The position numbers were made by a program, and so were the translations under genes. Shown here piece after piece: positions 39,960 to 51,023 of a DNA stretch of 64,000 nucleotides; position 1 is the first letter of the stretch, and each line of letters opens with the position of its first letter. Origin of the DNA: Ehrlichia ruminantium (GTDB lineage Bacteria > Pseudomonadota > Alphaproteobacteria > Rickettsiales > Anaplasmataceae); NCBI RefSeq assembly GCF_009728835.1, contig NZ_CP033455.1:558001-622000 (forward strand), written 5' to 3'. The notes beneath the pieces are model-generated. The model did no database searches. It was not told the origin of the DNA and was given only the letters and a program-made list of their open reading frames with translations.

Positions 39960-40696
39960 CTTTCATTAATTTGCAATGCTATAGCTACTATATATTAAAA
40001 GAGGTTTTCATTATTGAATATTTACATATAAAGCATACTAATTCAGTAATATGTTTTTGTGGTAAGGTTATAAAATAGTATTCTTGGAGTTATTAATGCA
40101 AAAAGTTTTTATTGTATTATTATAAAAATACGATTTTGTAAAAGAATATAACTGTATTTTTAGTAATAATTGTATGTTAAATAATTTTTGATATTGATAA
40201 TAAACCTTAACTTTAGCTGATTTGTATTTATAATTTTCTAGTATATTCAGCCTATTGTTATTTTATAATAAATTACATTACTTATATGGTAGGATATTCT
40301 CTATTTTTCTTGGATAGACAAAATGTTCAAAGCTACTTAAGAATGTTTGTAATTTTTGGATTAATTTAAAGATGTAAATTGTTAAAAAAATACTAAAATT
40401 ATTGTAGTTTTAATTTACTTTTATTACAATAATAAGTTATTTTTTATACTATAATATATATATATACTATTGAGAGATTAATATTTAAAAGATGTAGCAA
40501 TAATATTCTATGTGTTAAAAATTATGTTTTTAATAAAATATTTAATATATTAGTATACCATGTAAATAGTAAATTTATTAATAATATAAGATTTTTTGTA
40601 CAATAAATATTAGCGTTTTCATATTATAAAATTGATAATATAAATTAATATTAATTAATATAAAAAATCTAATTTTATTATATTAAGGTTAATATT
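39960..40696. other. Intergenic spacer in the membrane-protein cluster
   Basis: About 740 bp of very AT-rich sequence. An alternating TATATA tract lies at 40455-40468. No frame, RNA gene or remnant is recognised. Confidence 0.45.
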
Positions 40697-41257
40697 ATGA
40701 TAAAAAATCATAGAATTGTAATTGGTTGTAGTGCTTTGGTAATAGTACTTTGTTCAACAGTAGGACTAATAGCGTCTTGTGTAAATGACGTGCCTGTTAA
40801 TCGAATGTCAGAATTTACGGTTATGTTTGCAGTTTTAATGGCAGCTGGTTCTGTAATATTATATAGCAATTATAAAGATATAGACTATGATAAGAAGCTT
40901 GATATTCTTTATTCTAGAGGAGAAGATGATGAATTTAAATCGACTGCTCGTGCAAAGCAAGGTAATCAATTTTTTAAAAAAGTAAAAAACTTTCTGTATC
41001 GTAAAAATTCTTCTACTAATCAGTCTCAATATTTTGGTGATGATATAGATGAATATAGTATAGATGAATTACACAAGATTTCAGAGTTTAATTCTGTGGG
41101 TGAACGTGATAGTGTAGGTAAAAGAAAAAATTATGGATCCATTAAAGAATTTTCTCAAAGCATTGAAACAGAAGTATCATTAGATGGTGCTGATAGTTTG
41201 ATGGAATCTGCGGAAATACAAATACAACAAAACTCCAATAAGGGGATACGTGAATAG
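40697..41257 (+). CDS. Two-helix membrane protein, short member
   Basis: A 186-residue protein of unknown function. Helices at about 8-28 and 39-57 flank a short loop (CVNDVPVNRMSEF). The remaining 125 residues are hydrophilic and charged, with a basic, lysine-rich patch near 95-105 (FFKKVKNFLYRKN) and an acidic, serine-rich end. No domain is recognised. An AAGGT ribosome binding site lies upstream. The loop length and helix positions match those of the neighbours on both sides, which is the main sign of common origin; outside the helices the sequence is not clearly alignable. Confidence 0.7.
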   Translation: MIKNHRIVIGCSALVIVLCSTVGLIASCVNDVPVNRMSEFTVMFAVLMAAGSVILYSNYKDIDYDKKLDILYSRGEDDEFKSTARAKQGNQFFKKVKNFLYRKNSSTNQSQYFGDDIDEYSIDELHKISEFNSVGERDSVGKRKNYGSIKEFSQSIETEVSLDGADSLMESAEIQIQQNSNKGIRE

Positions 41258-41562
41258 TTAATTATTTAATTCTTATTTTGGAAGATGAGAAGATAATATT
41301 TTTAAAAGCATGATTTATTATATACATTAAAATTATAATAATTATAGAATTTTTTAACATTATATGTTTATCATTAACTAAAAAATACTAGTTTAATAAA
41401 ATTTATATCAATCGTATAATCTAAAAGCTATTTTATTAATATAGTTAGTTAATATACTTATAAAAAGTAATTAATAATAAACCTTATTATTTTTTATTAT
41501 TAATAAAATGTGATAGAATGTATTAATTAATTATAAATTTTTTTAATATTATAGGTTTTAAT
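41258..41562. other. Intergenic spacer in the membrane-protein cluster
   Basis: 305 bp, extremely AT-rich, presumably holding the promoter of the next gene (TGTGATAGAATG near 41510 is a weak candidate). Nothing else is seen. Confidence 0.4.
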
Positions 41563-42156
41563 ATGGTAGTTTCTCATGATATTGCTATTCTTTCTGGTTG
41601 TATAGCTCTAGTCATTGTCGCGTTGATTGTAACAATAGTACTAGGATATTTAGACATGCTGGCGTTTGATCAGTTTACGATGCTAATTGGTCTGATGTGT
41701 CTGATGTTGGGTGGTTTGATGCACCTAATTTTATATAAATGTATGTATGACGGTCAGGTTGTAGAATCTATTGCTTTACCATTGAGTAGGGATGAGAATA
41801 GTTGTGGTGAACGCGAATCATTAGATAAAAATTTGTCTAGTATTGAATCTTTGAAGAATACTAAGTTGCCTGTGAAAGATGATAAGGAAATAACTGGTAG
41901 TACTTCTACTGATTCTGAAGTACAAGATACTGTTATTCCTAATAATGATACTAGTGATGCTAGTGCTGGTACTAGTGCTGGTATTGATGATCGTAAAAGT
42001 GTCACTGAAAAAAGTGTTGAGCGTGGAGCATCATTATCTTCTAGTAAACTGGTTACTGAAGCTGAAGATGAGACACAGCATAATGATGATGATCCTCAGG
42101 GATTAGTAGATGTTACAATCAGTTCAGAAGAAGAGCAAAACTTATGTAAGGTATAA
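41563..42156 (+). CDS. Two-helix membrane protein with acidic Ser/Thr-rich tail
   Basis: A 197-residue protein of unknown function. Helices at about 8-30 and 38-58 are joined by a short loop (LDMLAFDQF). The tail from residue 65 is hydrophilic and very acidic, rich in serine, threonine and aspartate (for example SDASAGTSAGIDD), and probably disordered. A composition like this is seen in many Ehrlichia secreted antigens, but no family is recognised. Third of the seven two-helix genes; a TATAGG lies 7 bp before the ATG as a weak ribosome binding site. Confidence 0.7.
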   Translation: MVVSHDIAILSGCIALVIVALIVTIVLGYLDMLAFDQFTMLIGLMCLMLGGLMHLILYKCMYDGQVVESIALPLSRDENSCGERESLDKNLSSIESLKNTKLPVKDDKEITGSTSTDSEVQDTVIPNNDTSDASAGTSAGIDDRKSVTEKSVERGASLSSSKLVTEAEDETQHNDDDPQGLVDVTISSEEEQNLCKV

Positions 42157-43846
42157 TCTATATAAATATCATAATTGTATTAATGTATAGAAAAATATAT
42201 GTATGTTGAATTTACTGTGTTAGTGTTGTTCTATTAAAAAATAAACAGTGAGTAACGGATGAAACCATAGAGCTTTTTGTTATGTCGGAATGTAAAAAAT
42301 TTATGTAGGAAAGAATGTGTCATTATCCATTGGAATCTGTAAAGGCTTGTACAGTATATATGTATGTATTATGTCGGATATAAATTTGATAATTGATATG
42401 TAGTAATCTCTGGTATTATATTTTCTTTGTTGTATTAATTGGTGAGCTTGTATTTCTTATGACCTAAGGTAAGAATTATTATCCTGCGCGATTTTTACAG
42501 ATATCTTGGACTTACCAGATGCTGTAGATCCGGTAATGATTAATGTATTATTCATGGTGTTTTATACATAATTGATTGTTATGGTTGTAGAATTATAATA
42601 AAAATATAGTATAAATGAACGATTAGTTATTTTGTTGTACAAAAGGATATATTTCTAATGCAATGCGTAATCAGATTATTTTCAGAAGTATAGAAAAATA
42701 TAATAGTTGCTGGGGGATACAGGATTTGCTTTTATAGTTGCGAATTATGTAAACCTTATATTGAATACATAATTATTGTTATAATTTAAGTTGGAGAATT
42801 TTACATTTATGTAGATTCAAGAGGTATAATTAATTATAAGGTGCTTTATTTAGAAATTTAGTAAAATTATCAATAGTAATAATAGTAAATTATAGAACCT
42901 ATTTAATATTTTTTATAAAGAAATTTATAGTAAAAAATATTTATGAATTATGAAAACTTGAAAGATAAGCCATAGTGATAAAAATGTATTACTCAATTAT
43001 GTCCTAGAATATTACAGTAAGTTCTTTTGTAATGATAATATTAGTTTTTATCGATATCTGCTATAGGGAGACATAAAAGCATTGGATACTTAAGTTAATT
43101 AATATGTAAAACATAATCTTACAAGTAATATGTAAACAGATTTTAAATATAATGTATATCTTATATTTATTTAGTTATGTTATTGAGAATTAAGATTATG
43201 TAGTTGTTTTTAATTGTTGCTGATTTTTAAATTTTATTGTTTTTAGTAAATGAAAATATCTAATTTAATAATATAATGCTTTTTTATATGTATAATTATA
43301 TTGCTTATTAATTTTTAATAAAAAAATCCATTTGTTGAATATAAAACGTGTTTTTTCTGTTATAAAGGGTATTTTAATGTTTATATTATTTTAGCATTTT
43401 ACTATATAATAGCTGCTTCCATAATTAATACTTAATAGGTTTATTAAATATTGACTTACTTGTGTAATGTACTGTAAATATTATTAATATATTGATGCTA
43501 CAATAATACTATATTTATAATAACATTTAAAAATTAATTTTATTTTTAACCTGGCTATATTAATTTATTGATTATTTTTAGGATATAAAGATATTTATTA
43601 AATGTAACATTATAGTTATTACATTGATAGTATGTTTTATTAGATGATTAATTTTTTATATTTTAATATTTAATTTTTTATAAAATTGTATTATAATACG
43701 TACTTTTGAAAGTATTAATTTCTATCATTTTGATGATAAATGCTGCTAATGTTATATGTATTAATAAAATAATAATACTAACTAAATAATTAATTATTTT
43801 TATAAATTGATGGTTAAGTTATAAATCAAGTTTTTTAGGTTTTGTT
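42157..43846. other. Long spacer with a miaA remnant
   Basis: About 1.7 kb, the longest gap in the membrane-protein cluster. It holds the miaA fragment at 42457-42555 on the minus strand. The second half is extremely AT-rich. No other coding frame or repeat is recognised. Confidence 0.5.
42457..42555 (-). pseudogene. miaA: 5' fragment of tRNA dimethylallyltransferase
   Basis: A 32-codon minus-strand frame starting with ATG encodes [20 protein letters not shown], then KIAQDNN and a stop after five further residues. This is the MiaA N-terminus (pattern: IITGPTASGKS with the P-loop), with serine for the usual proline. The rest of the roughly 300-residue enzyme is missing. It is an isolated 5' relic, most simply left from a partial gene duplication; a full miaA is presumed elsewhere in the genome. 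Confidence 0.75.
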
Positions 43847-45373
43847 ATGATAAAAATATCAAATACAAAAGTATTGACTTTTATACTTTTTGTAATTTTA
43901 GGTCTGACTATTTTAATGTTTATGATGCTGCATAGGCAATTTGGTAGTAATCTTCCTTCATATGTTCACAATAGTTTTATTGTTATTTTAGTAGGGTTGG
44001 GTATAGCGTTTGCTAGTAGTTTAATAAGTTGTATACTATATAGTTCAGGTGTTGCTATAAAATATAAGACTCAAAGTTTAAAGGTTAATTTAAAAAAACA
44101 AATTCCTTTGTTTATACATTTTTCACCTGAAGAATTATCTAAAATAGATACTAGAGATAATGTTGTGACACTTTCGTGTGATAAATCTGGAGCTGGTTAT
44201 ACGGTAGATATAAAGCAAAATTGTGGGTTATTACCTGATATGGATATGAAATTAAAATCTAGCAGTATAAGCCTATTACTAAGTGAAGAAGATATTCAGA
44301 ATATGCAGAATGCTTCAGGATTATGCATTGTGCTTGAATCTGAGGATTTGGAATTATTAAGGAATATAAGACCATCTATCACTAAAATAGGATTAAATAA
44401 TAACAAATTATCTTTATCATTTTCTTATGCTAAAATTGATGACGATACTCAAAATGTAAAATATTTTCCAGAAGATTTTCGTGATGTTTTAATGGCTAGA
44501 GTAATTAATACTGATTCTAGTATTTCTTTGTCTAAAAACATCACTGTACATGATATGATGATATCATGCATTTTATTGGAATTTCCTGACGAAATACCTG
44601 ATAGAGATTTTTGGTTAGAAAATACACCCAAAGGTAGAGTTGTTTTAAGTTTTTTTAAGATGTTTAATTGTGATAGCAATAGTCTTTATATAAATAAGGA
44701 ATTGAAATCAAAAGTTGAATATATTAACCAATATATGAGTAATCATAAAGTAGAACCAGATTATGAATCTAGCCAGTATATATTTAGTGAGATAAAACGT
44801 ATATATATGGATTATTCATGTGAAAGAAATTGTTATGAGTTTTTGCATAATGATTATTATGTTGATATTTTTGGTGGCGGTATTTCTAGCGTAATCCTGA
44901 GTTGTATTCGCAGTAATGATATATATAAGTACATCTATGCTCTATGTACTTATAATATTAATGAGCAAGATAAACAAACAGATAAATTTATTTGTGACAT
45001 ATTAAATAATGAAAAGCATTACAGTATTGTAACTAGTGTTTGTAGGTACTTGGAGACTAAGAAATACAACAGCACTTTTAGTAAGGTAATGAGATACGAT
45101 AAAATACAGAATTGTAAACTTAGTGAGATATTAGATGTCTTAGGTATACATGGAGAAGTTAGTGTTGAAAAGTTAGTTACAGCTGCTAAAGAGCACGTTA
45201 TGAAAATTTGTAAAAAACAGGAGTTGTTTTATGTGAATAATAGTATGACTTTAAATGTCAGAGTAAAGAATGTAGTTATGTATGATGATAAAAGAAAAGT
45301 AAGTGATGTATGTTCCAAAACAAAAGATGGTCACATTTTTGCATATCCTAGTCCTAGTCCTAGAATATTCTAA
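43847..45373 (+). CDS. Two-helix membrane protein, 500-residue paralogue family, member 1
   Basis: A 508-residue protein of unknown function, first of four paralogues. Helices at about 8-28 and 43-66, then a large hydrophilic domain with many cysteines. Shared marks with the other three: LPLF-like start of the soluble part (IPLFIHFSPEELSKIDTRDNVVTLSC), VHDMMISCILLEFP, LSFFKMF, YMDYSCERNCYEFLHNDYYV, IYKYIYALCTYN, DKFICDILNNE and LVTAAKEHVMKIC. It ends with a Pro-Ser repeat (PSPSPRIF). No enzyme motif is recognised. Start ATG has a TTTTTTAGG upstream. Confidence 0.75.
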   Translation: MIKISNTKVLTFILFVILGLTILMFMMLHRQFGSNLPSYVHNSFIVILVGLGIAFASSLISCILYSSGVAIKYKTQSLKVNLKKQIPLFIHFSPEELSKIDTRDNVVTLSCDKSGAGYTVDIKQNCGLLPDMDMKLKSSSISLLLSEEDIQNMQNASGLCIVLESEDLELLRNIRPSITKIGLNNNKLSLSFSYAKIDDDTQNVKYFPEDFRDVLMARVINTDSSISLSKNITVHDMMISCILLEFPDEIPDRDFWLENTPKGRVVLSFFKMFNCDSNSLYINKELKSKVEYINQYMSNHKVEPDYESSQYIFSEIKRIYMDYSCERNCYEFLHNDYYVDIFGGGISSVILSCIRSNDIYKYIYALCTYNINEQDKQTDKFICDILNNEKHYSIVTSVCRYLETKKYNSTFSKVMRYDKIQNCKLSEILDVLGIHGEVSVEKLVTAAKEHVMKICKKQELFYVNNSMTLNVRVKNVVMYDDKRKVSDVCSKTKDGHIFAYPSPSPRIF

Positions 45374-45903
45374 AAATAGCTAATATATTATTAATTTTCT
45401 TATAACATATGAATTGTACATATCTCATTAGTTCATTTCTATATTATAAAATATTTTCTAATATAGTAAGAGGCACATCTTGTGTAGTAGTAAATGATCT
45501 CTTGTTATTTTATTGTATTACTGAAATATCGTTAATGATATAATGCTTATATACCTTGTTAGTATATATAACAGATTAGTTATTAACTAAATTAAATAAC
45601 TGTATATGAAATAAGTGAAATATATTTTTTAATTTTTAATTTTTTTTATTTTTAAATAAATATACATTTCTAGATATATTTGATGTGTTTATAAATGGAA
45701 TATATATATTTTAATATAATATTAGCGTTACGATAATCCATCATTTGTGCATTAATCTATAAAAATTACTATAGTTTATCGTTATAAATATATTTTATGC
45801 CAAATAATATATAAATAATTGATTTAATCTTGTTATACATATTTTTAAATTGTATTAATGATTTCATAATGGTAAAATCAGCAAAGATTTTTTAAGGATT
45901 TTT
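45374..45903. other. Intergenic spacer in the membrane-protein cluster
   Basis: 530 bp, very AT-rich. An AAGGA ribosome binding site precedes the next ATG. Nothing else is seen. Confidence 0.4.
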
Positions 45904-47469
45904 ATGAATAAATTAAAATCTGCTATGATATTCTCTATAATAACTGCATTGTTAATTATAGATGTAATGGTTTCTTTGGCATGCAGATCTCAGAATAATA
46001 CTAGAGAATTTTATATTGCTGCTAGTGTTGTATTTGGTGTAATACTGTTTGCTTTTATAGTAAGTTTAATAAATGTTTGTATGCATTATGATGGAATTTC
46101 TTTGAGACGTATGGATAAAAATCGTACTTTTAAACTGAAATATCCAAATCAAGAAGTTGTTCTGTTTTTACAGGTACCTCCTGAAAAAATGAGTGGGATA
46201 AATACTGAGGCTAATATTATTAATTTTTCTTCTGTGAAAACGGGTCATGAAGATGAAGATAAATATGCTTTAGAAATGACACAGCGTGCAACGATGTTTT
46301 CGACTACAGCACCAAGTATACAATTAAATGGAAATGAAAAAGCTCAGTTATTGATGCATGATCAGATCAAGGTTAAAAATTCTGGATTATATATTGTTGC
46401 CAATTGTAATAAGTTAGTATTGTCACAAAATCTTAAAAGACGTGTAGATGTTCAGATACTTCATCCAATAATAGACTATGGAAAACTGTCGTTGGTTTAT
46501 AAACATGTAGAGTTTTATGGTAGTAAGCAACTTTATAATAAAAAAGATCCTTATGGTCCAGCAGATTTTGCACAACTTCTACGTTTTGAAGTTGAGACTA
46601 ACACTGAGGATGAAATATCAATGAGATATTTGTATGATATTATTGCGGTTGAAATTCTAAGTGAGTGTCCTAAGATAGATGAGTATGGTTGGTGGACTAG
46701 GGATGTAAATGGAAAAATTGCTGCAAGTTTTTTTTCTATGTTTAATTATAGGCTCATATTGGGTGAAAAAAGATTGAGTAGAGAAGATTTGATACCTAAG
46801 CTTGAATTGATTACTGAATATGTCGCTAGTTCAGAATTCCATAGAGATAAATCATATGATCCTCTTATATTTGATAGGATAAGAGATACGTATTTTAGCG
46901 AAAATCATGAGTTATACAAGTATAGTTTTTTATGTAATAATGTTTATACCTCTGTTAAGGGTGAACGCGTTAGTGATTTGATACGTCAAAATATAGAAAA
47001 AGATAAGTGCTATTACTACATTTACAGCATTGCTTCTTGCGATAATGAGGATGTTATGTCGCAAAAAACAAATAAATTTATTCGTGATATATTGCAATCC
47101 GAAAAAGGTAAGTTGGAAGTTATATGTAATATTGATAGTAAAAAAGATATTGAGAAGTTGCTTAAGTTCGACCCTGAAAGTAAAGAAGTACGTAGCATGT
47201 TAAAAAGAGTATTAGGTCCATGTATTTTTGTACGTAGTGATGTTTCTACTTTGATTAAATGTGCTCAAGATTTTGTTATGGAGAATTGTAAAGAGCGTAT
47301 GCAGTTATTACATTGTGATAGATATTCTTCTATAGATGTGGGATATATTAATGATATTATAGTGTGTTCTACTGAACAAAAAAGTGCTGGAGTTGCAAGT
47401 GATTTGAATATTGTTGATGGAACGACAAATGCAGTATTGAGTGATGAATGTATTACTAGTAGTGTATAA
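45904..47469 (+). CDS. Two-helix membrane protein, 500-residue paralogue family, member 2
   Basis: A 521-residue protein of unknown function. Helices at about 7-27 and 37-60 with loop CRSQNNTREFY. The soluble domain shares with its paralogues VVLFLQVPPEKMSGINTEAN, the region VEFYGSKQLY, LYDIIAVEILSECP, AASFFSMFN, a following YDPLIFDRIRDTYF, VSDLIRQNIEKDKCYYYIYS, TNKFIRDILQSEK and LIKCAQDFVMENC. The tail after about residue 490 is variable. Identity to the others is low by eye but the order of marks is the same, so the copies are old or fast evolving. Confidence 0.75.
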   Translation: MNKLKSAMIFSIITALLIIDVMVSLACRSQNNTREFYIAASVVFGVILFAFIVSLINVCMHYDGISLRRMDKNRTFKLKYPNQEVVLFLQVPPEKMSGINTEANIINFSSVKTGHEDEDKYALEMTQRATMFSTTAPSIQLNGNEKAQLLMHDQIKVKNSGLYIVANCNKLVLSQNLKRRVDVQILHPIIDYGKLSLVYKHVEFYGSKQLYNKKDPYGPADFAQLLRFEVETNTEDEISMRYLYDIIAVEILSECPKIDEYGWWTRDVNGKIAASFFSMFNYRLILGEKRLSREDLIPKLELITEYVASSEFHRDKSYDPLIFDRIRDTYFSENHELYKYSFLCNNVYTSVKGERVSDLIRQNIEKDKCYYYIYSIASCDNEDVMSQKTNKFIRDILQSEKGKLEVICNIDSKKDIEKLLKFDPESKEVRSMLKRVLGPCIFVRSDVSTLIKCAQDFVMENCKERMQLLHCDRYSSIDVGYINDIIVCSTEQKSAGVASDLNIVDGTTNAVLSDECITSSV

Positions 47470-48353
47470 AGTGGTTTAAAAGTTAAGTAATAGCTTATTA
47501 CTGTAAGTTATTATTGTAATATTATTATGCTATTTTTGGTAAAATCTTGATATTAGCATTAGATTTGTAATGTTTTGTAAAATAAGTGACATATAACTTG
47601 TGAGTACATGATATTGCACTGCCATTTTAATATAGGGATAGTAATAATGAAATATTTTTTGTTTACTAGGATTTGTTAAATAGCACTAGTATATTAATTG
47701 TCGATAAGAGGTGGATATTAATATAATTACAGGTATGATGTATATGTTGAAATATGTATGAGAATGTTTTATCTTAATATCCATTTCATTATTATCTTTA
47801 AAATTTAAATTAAGTGTATAGATTATATATACTTTGTTAGTACTTGAGACTATATGTTAACACGGTATTTCAATAGATATAATATATAAAGTTTACTATG
47901 TGTAATGTTTTATTATTATGGATTTTAATTATCATAATGTGTTACTTCGTTATCAATATTAGTATCATCTTAAATAATTAACTTACTTATAGTTTCATTA
48001 TCAAGTTAAAATTTCTAAAAAACTGTAATCAATATCTTAATCATTAAAAATATCACTTATTGAATAATGTTTCATACATTTTCTGAGATAACTAGTATAT
48101 GTATATACTAAGTGGCAAGCTAAAATTAGTAATAGTTATGCCTAGATTTTGCAATGTGAATTCTGAATTATATGTATTTAGTACCAATGATATAAAAGTT
48201 ATAGATGTTTTATACAACTAATAACGTTATTATTTATGACAATATTAAATATTTAATAATAAAATTATGGATTGTAAATATTTGGAGTACGTGGTCAAAT
48301 TTAGTGTATTTTATGATATAATATATTTTTATTTATAATATGGTTATGCTGTT
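47470..48353. other. Intergenic spacer in the membrane-protein cluster
   Basis: About 880 bp without a recognised frame, remnant, RNA gene or repeat. Confidence 0.4.
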
Positions 48354-49952
48354 ATGGGTAGATGTGCGACTATTTCATTATTACTGATGTGCACTATATT
48401 GTTTTTTAGTGTTCTTATTGCTTTTATTGCACAACCAAGTTGTAGAATTCAACAACCTGCGTATGTTGCTTATGTTGCAGCTTTATCAATATTATCTCTA
48501 ATTTCTCTTGTGCTGTTAGTACATCTAATAATGCTTTCCAAGGGGTATAGCGTAAAAAGTAATGTACGAAGTATTCGTCCAGATGAAGTTTCTTTATATG
48601 TTCCTATGAGTTATAATAATATGTTATATCTGACCCAGAATGGTTATTATAATGTTAGTAATGTTGTCTGTCATCCTATTAAGCGCACTTTAGATTTAGT
48701 ACAAATTCGTGGACTGTGCCCTGATCTTACTTATCACGTAAAACTTGGTGGTGATATGCATTCAGAGATAGCATATGGTGACCAAAGGTATGGCTTTGGA
48801 TGTAATAATGGAATAATATTTTGTACTACTGCTGATGCGGATAAAGTAAGTAAAGAGATTAAAAAAGCTATGGATCCTGTACTGCAACTTCCATGTATTA
48901 AAGATAATGGGAGTGTATCAGTAACATATCGGGGTGTTAAATTATTTGATCATAGATCAGACAGGTTGATTAAGTCATCGGATAATCGAGAGTTCCTTAC
49001 TAGGAATTTTGATGTATATTTAAGATGTAATGTTACTGTAAGTAAAAATGGTGTATGTGTAGGTATGACCATTTATGATCTGGTAGCAGAAGAACTGTTA
49101 ACAAAGGCTTGCATAAAGGCTTTTAAAAGTGGGGATTGGAACACATCAGAACATGCTAGAACCGCATATGCTTTTTTTAGTATGTTTTGTCCTGGCAATT
49201 ACAAAAGGAAGAGGAGTAGTACAAAGTATTCTCTTTTAGAAGAATATATGATGGGTTATATTAGAGAACATGGGAAATATGAAAGCGAATATTATGCTAA
49301 TCAAGCATATAAAATGATAGCACGAACTTGTATTAATCATCTTACAGACTATAGCTCGTATAATAAGGTATATAAAAATAATTATATAGATTATGCAGGT
49401 AACCGTGTGGATTTTATACTACATGCTAGAATTCGGGACGATACTACATTTGCTACAGTATGTGCTATTGCTAGTTATGATGATCATAGTACTCCAAGTA
49501 TTAGAACTAACAATTTTATAAGAAGTTTATTTGACGGTACTATTAATGAGAGAGTACTTTCTACAGTTGATAAGTGGATTAGTCAAGGCAACATTGGGAG
49601 AAGCTGTCGTAATGTCTTATCTATGTATCATTATTTCAGTAATAAATATGATCCATGTGTTAGTTGTGCATGTAAAGAATTACTAGGTGTGGTTCATCAT
49701 TGTAGTGTTGAAACATTGATTGCTGTTGCGAGAGCATATGTAGAGAAATATGTAAGAAAATTTGTCATACTAGATTTTGGAGAATATAGAACAATAGATC
49801 TAGGATGTCTTTCTAAGTTATGTTTTAGGATTGATGATCGTTCTAAAGAGGGCAACGAAGTGGATTATATGGAAGAACAAGTGGTAACAGAGCAGCTTGA
49901 CTCATTGAAGTTAAACGATATGACTACGGGACTTGGTCATGCTACAACATAA
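48354..49952 (+). CDS. Two-helix membrane protein, 500-residue paralogue family, member 3
   Basis: A 532-residue protein of unknown function. Helices at about 6-26 and 37-60 with loop QPSCRIQQPAY. It keeps the family order: VSLYVPMSYNNMLYL, VTYRGVKLFDHRSDR, IYDLVAEELLTKAC, YAFFSMFCPGN, then YNKVYKNNYIDYAGNRVDF, TVCAIASYDD, TNNFIRSLFDG and LIAVARAYVEKYV. It is richer in arginine and basic overall than the others. The ATG has no clear ribosome binding site; the family-like start supports it. Confidence 0.75.
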   Translation: MGRCATISLLLMCTILFFSVLIAFIAQPSCRIQQPAYVAYVAALSILSLISLVLLVHLIMLSKGYSVKSNVRSIRPDEVSLYVPMSYNNMLYLTQNGYYNVSNVVCHPIKRTLDLVQIRGLCPDLTYHVKLGGDMHSEIAYGDQRYGFGCNNGIIFCTTADADKVSKEIKKAMDPVLQLPCIKDNGSVSVTYRGVKLFDHRSDRLIKSSDNREFLTRNFDVYLRCNVTVSKNGVCVGMTIYDLVAEELLTKACIKAFKSGDWNTSEHARTAYAFFSMFCPGNYKRKRSSTKYSLLEEYMMGYIREHGKYESEYYANQAYKMIARTCINHLTDYSSYNKVYKNNYIDYAGNRVDFILHARIRDDTTFATVCAIASYDDHSTPSIRTNNFIRSLFDGTINERVLSTVDKWISQGNIGRSCRNVLSMYHYFSNKYDPCVSCACKELLGVVHHCSVETLIAVARAYVEKYVRKFVILDFGEYRTIDLGCLSKLCFRIDDRSKEGNEVDYMEEQVVTEQLDSLKLNDMTTGLGHATT

Positions 49953-51023
49953 TTATATATTGGGTGAAAATAGTTGTAAGTAATGTACAACGTGTAGTTT
50001 TTATGATTAACAATATGTTTGAATTGTACCGTAGTATTAAAATATAACAAAAAGTAAGTCTGAAAACTCAATAATAATATAAGTTATATTGTAGTAATGA
50101 TATGTATTATAAAATATGTTGGTTTTAACTTGATTACATATGATAATTATTGTGCTTCTTAATAGGATAGCTAAATTTTTTACATAACTCGTTGTTACTG
50201 TGGGTGTGTAATTTAATTAGGTGACAATAATAAGTTTATCTAGCTTGGATTGTTGTATGAAAGCTTAAATTTTTTGCTATTAAGCCAATACTTTAATTAG
50301 TTAACATACAATTATTGAGCATTAAATAATTAATTATTTATTTTTAAAAATTATTTTTCTACACTATTAAATAGTATGGATAATATTAGTATTTAATGCC
50401 GGAATATTCTTTATAAAGAATGCAGAATTACATGTAAATGTTTAATATTTACAATAGATACAGGTATTTTCTTATAAAAATGTACTTTAAATTAACTATT
50501 ACTTAAAATAATAGCAGTGAGTTTTATTATATAGGTATTTAAGTTGGTGTAATATTTAGTGCGCTTATATATTGAAATTTTCTGTGTATTGGTGAACACA
50601 TTATTATGAATAATTTAAAATACTAGATTTTTAAGTTTATTTCTATGTTTATAAGGCGAATTCTATTTATATTTTATAATAGTTGAGATACCAAGTTGGT
50701 ATTTATTATGAATTTTGCTTTTTATCTTTGTATATGTACCAATACACTGTGCTAAGCTACAATACTTAGTTTAAATGACATTTGATATAGATAAACACAA
50801 GTTTTAACTAAAAGGTTAATATAATTAAAATCAAGAGATATTCCTGTAAGTCTTGATAGAATTCTGCTAGTAGAATTTTATTACTTGTCAAAAAACAATT
50901 AGCTTATATCAGTTTTTCTGTGAGATATAATAATTATAAAGTGAATGACTTATAATGAATTTATCCTTATAATTGTATTTACAGTATTTTATATTAATCT
51001 TTTTTGAGGTGCTTTAGGATTTT
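49953..51023. other. Intergenic spacer in the membrane-protein cluster
   Basis: About 1.07 kb without a recognised frame, remnant, RNA gene or repeat. A GAGGTG and an AGGA lie shortly before the next ATG. Confidence 0.4.
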
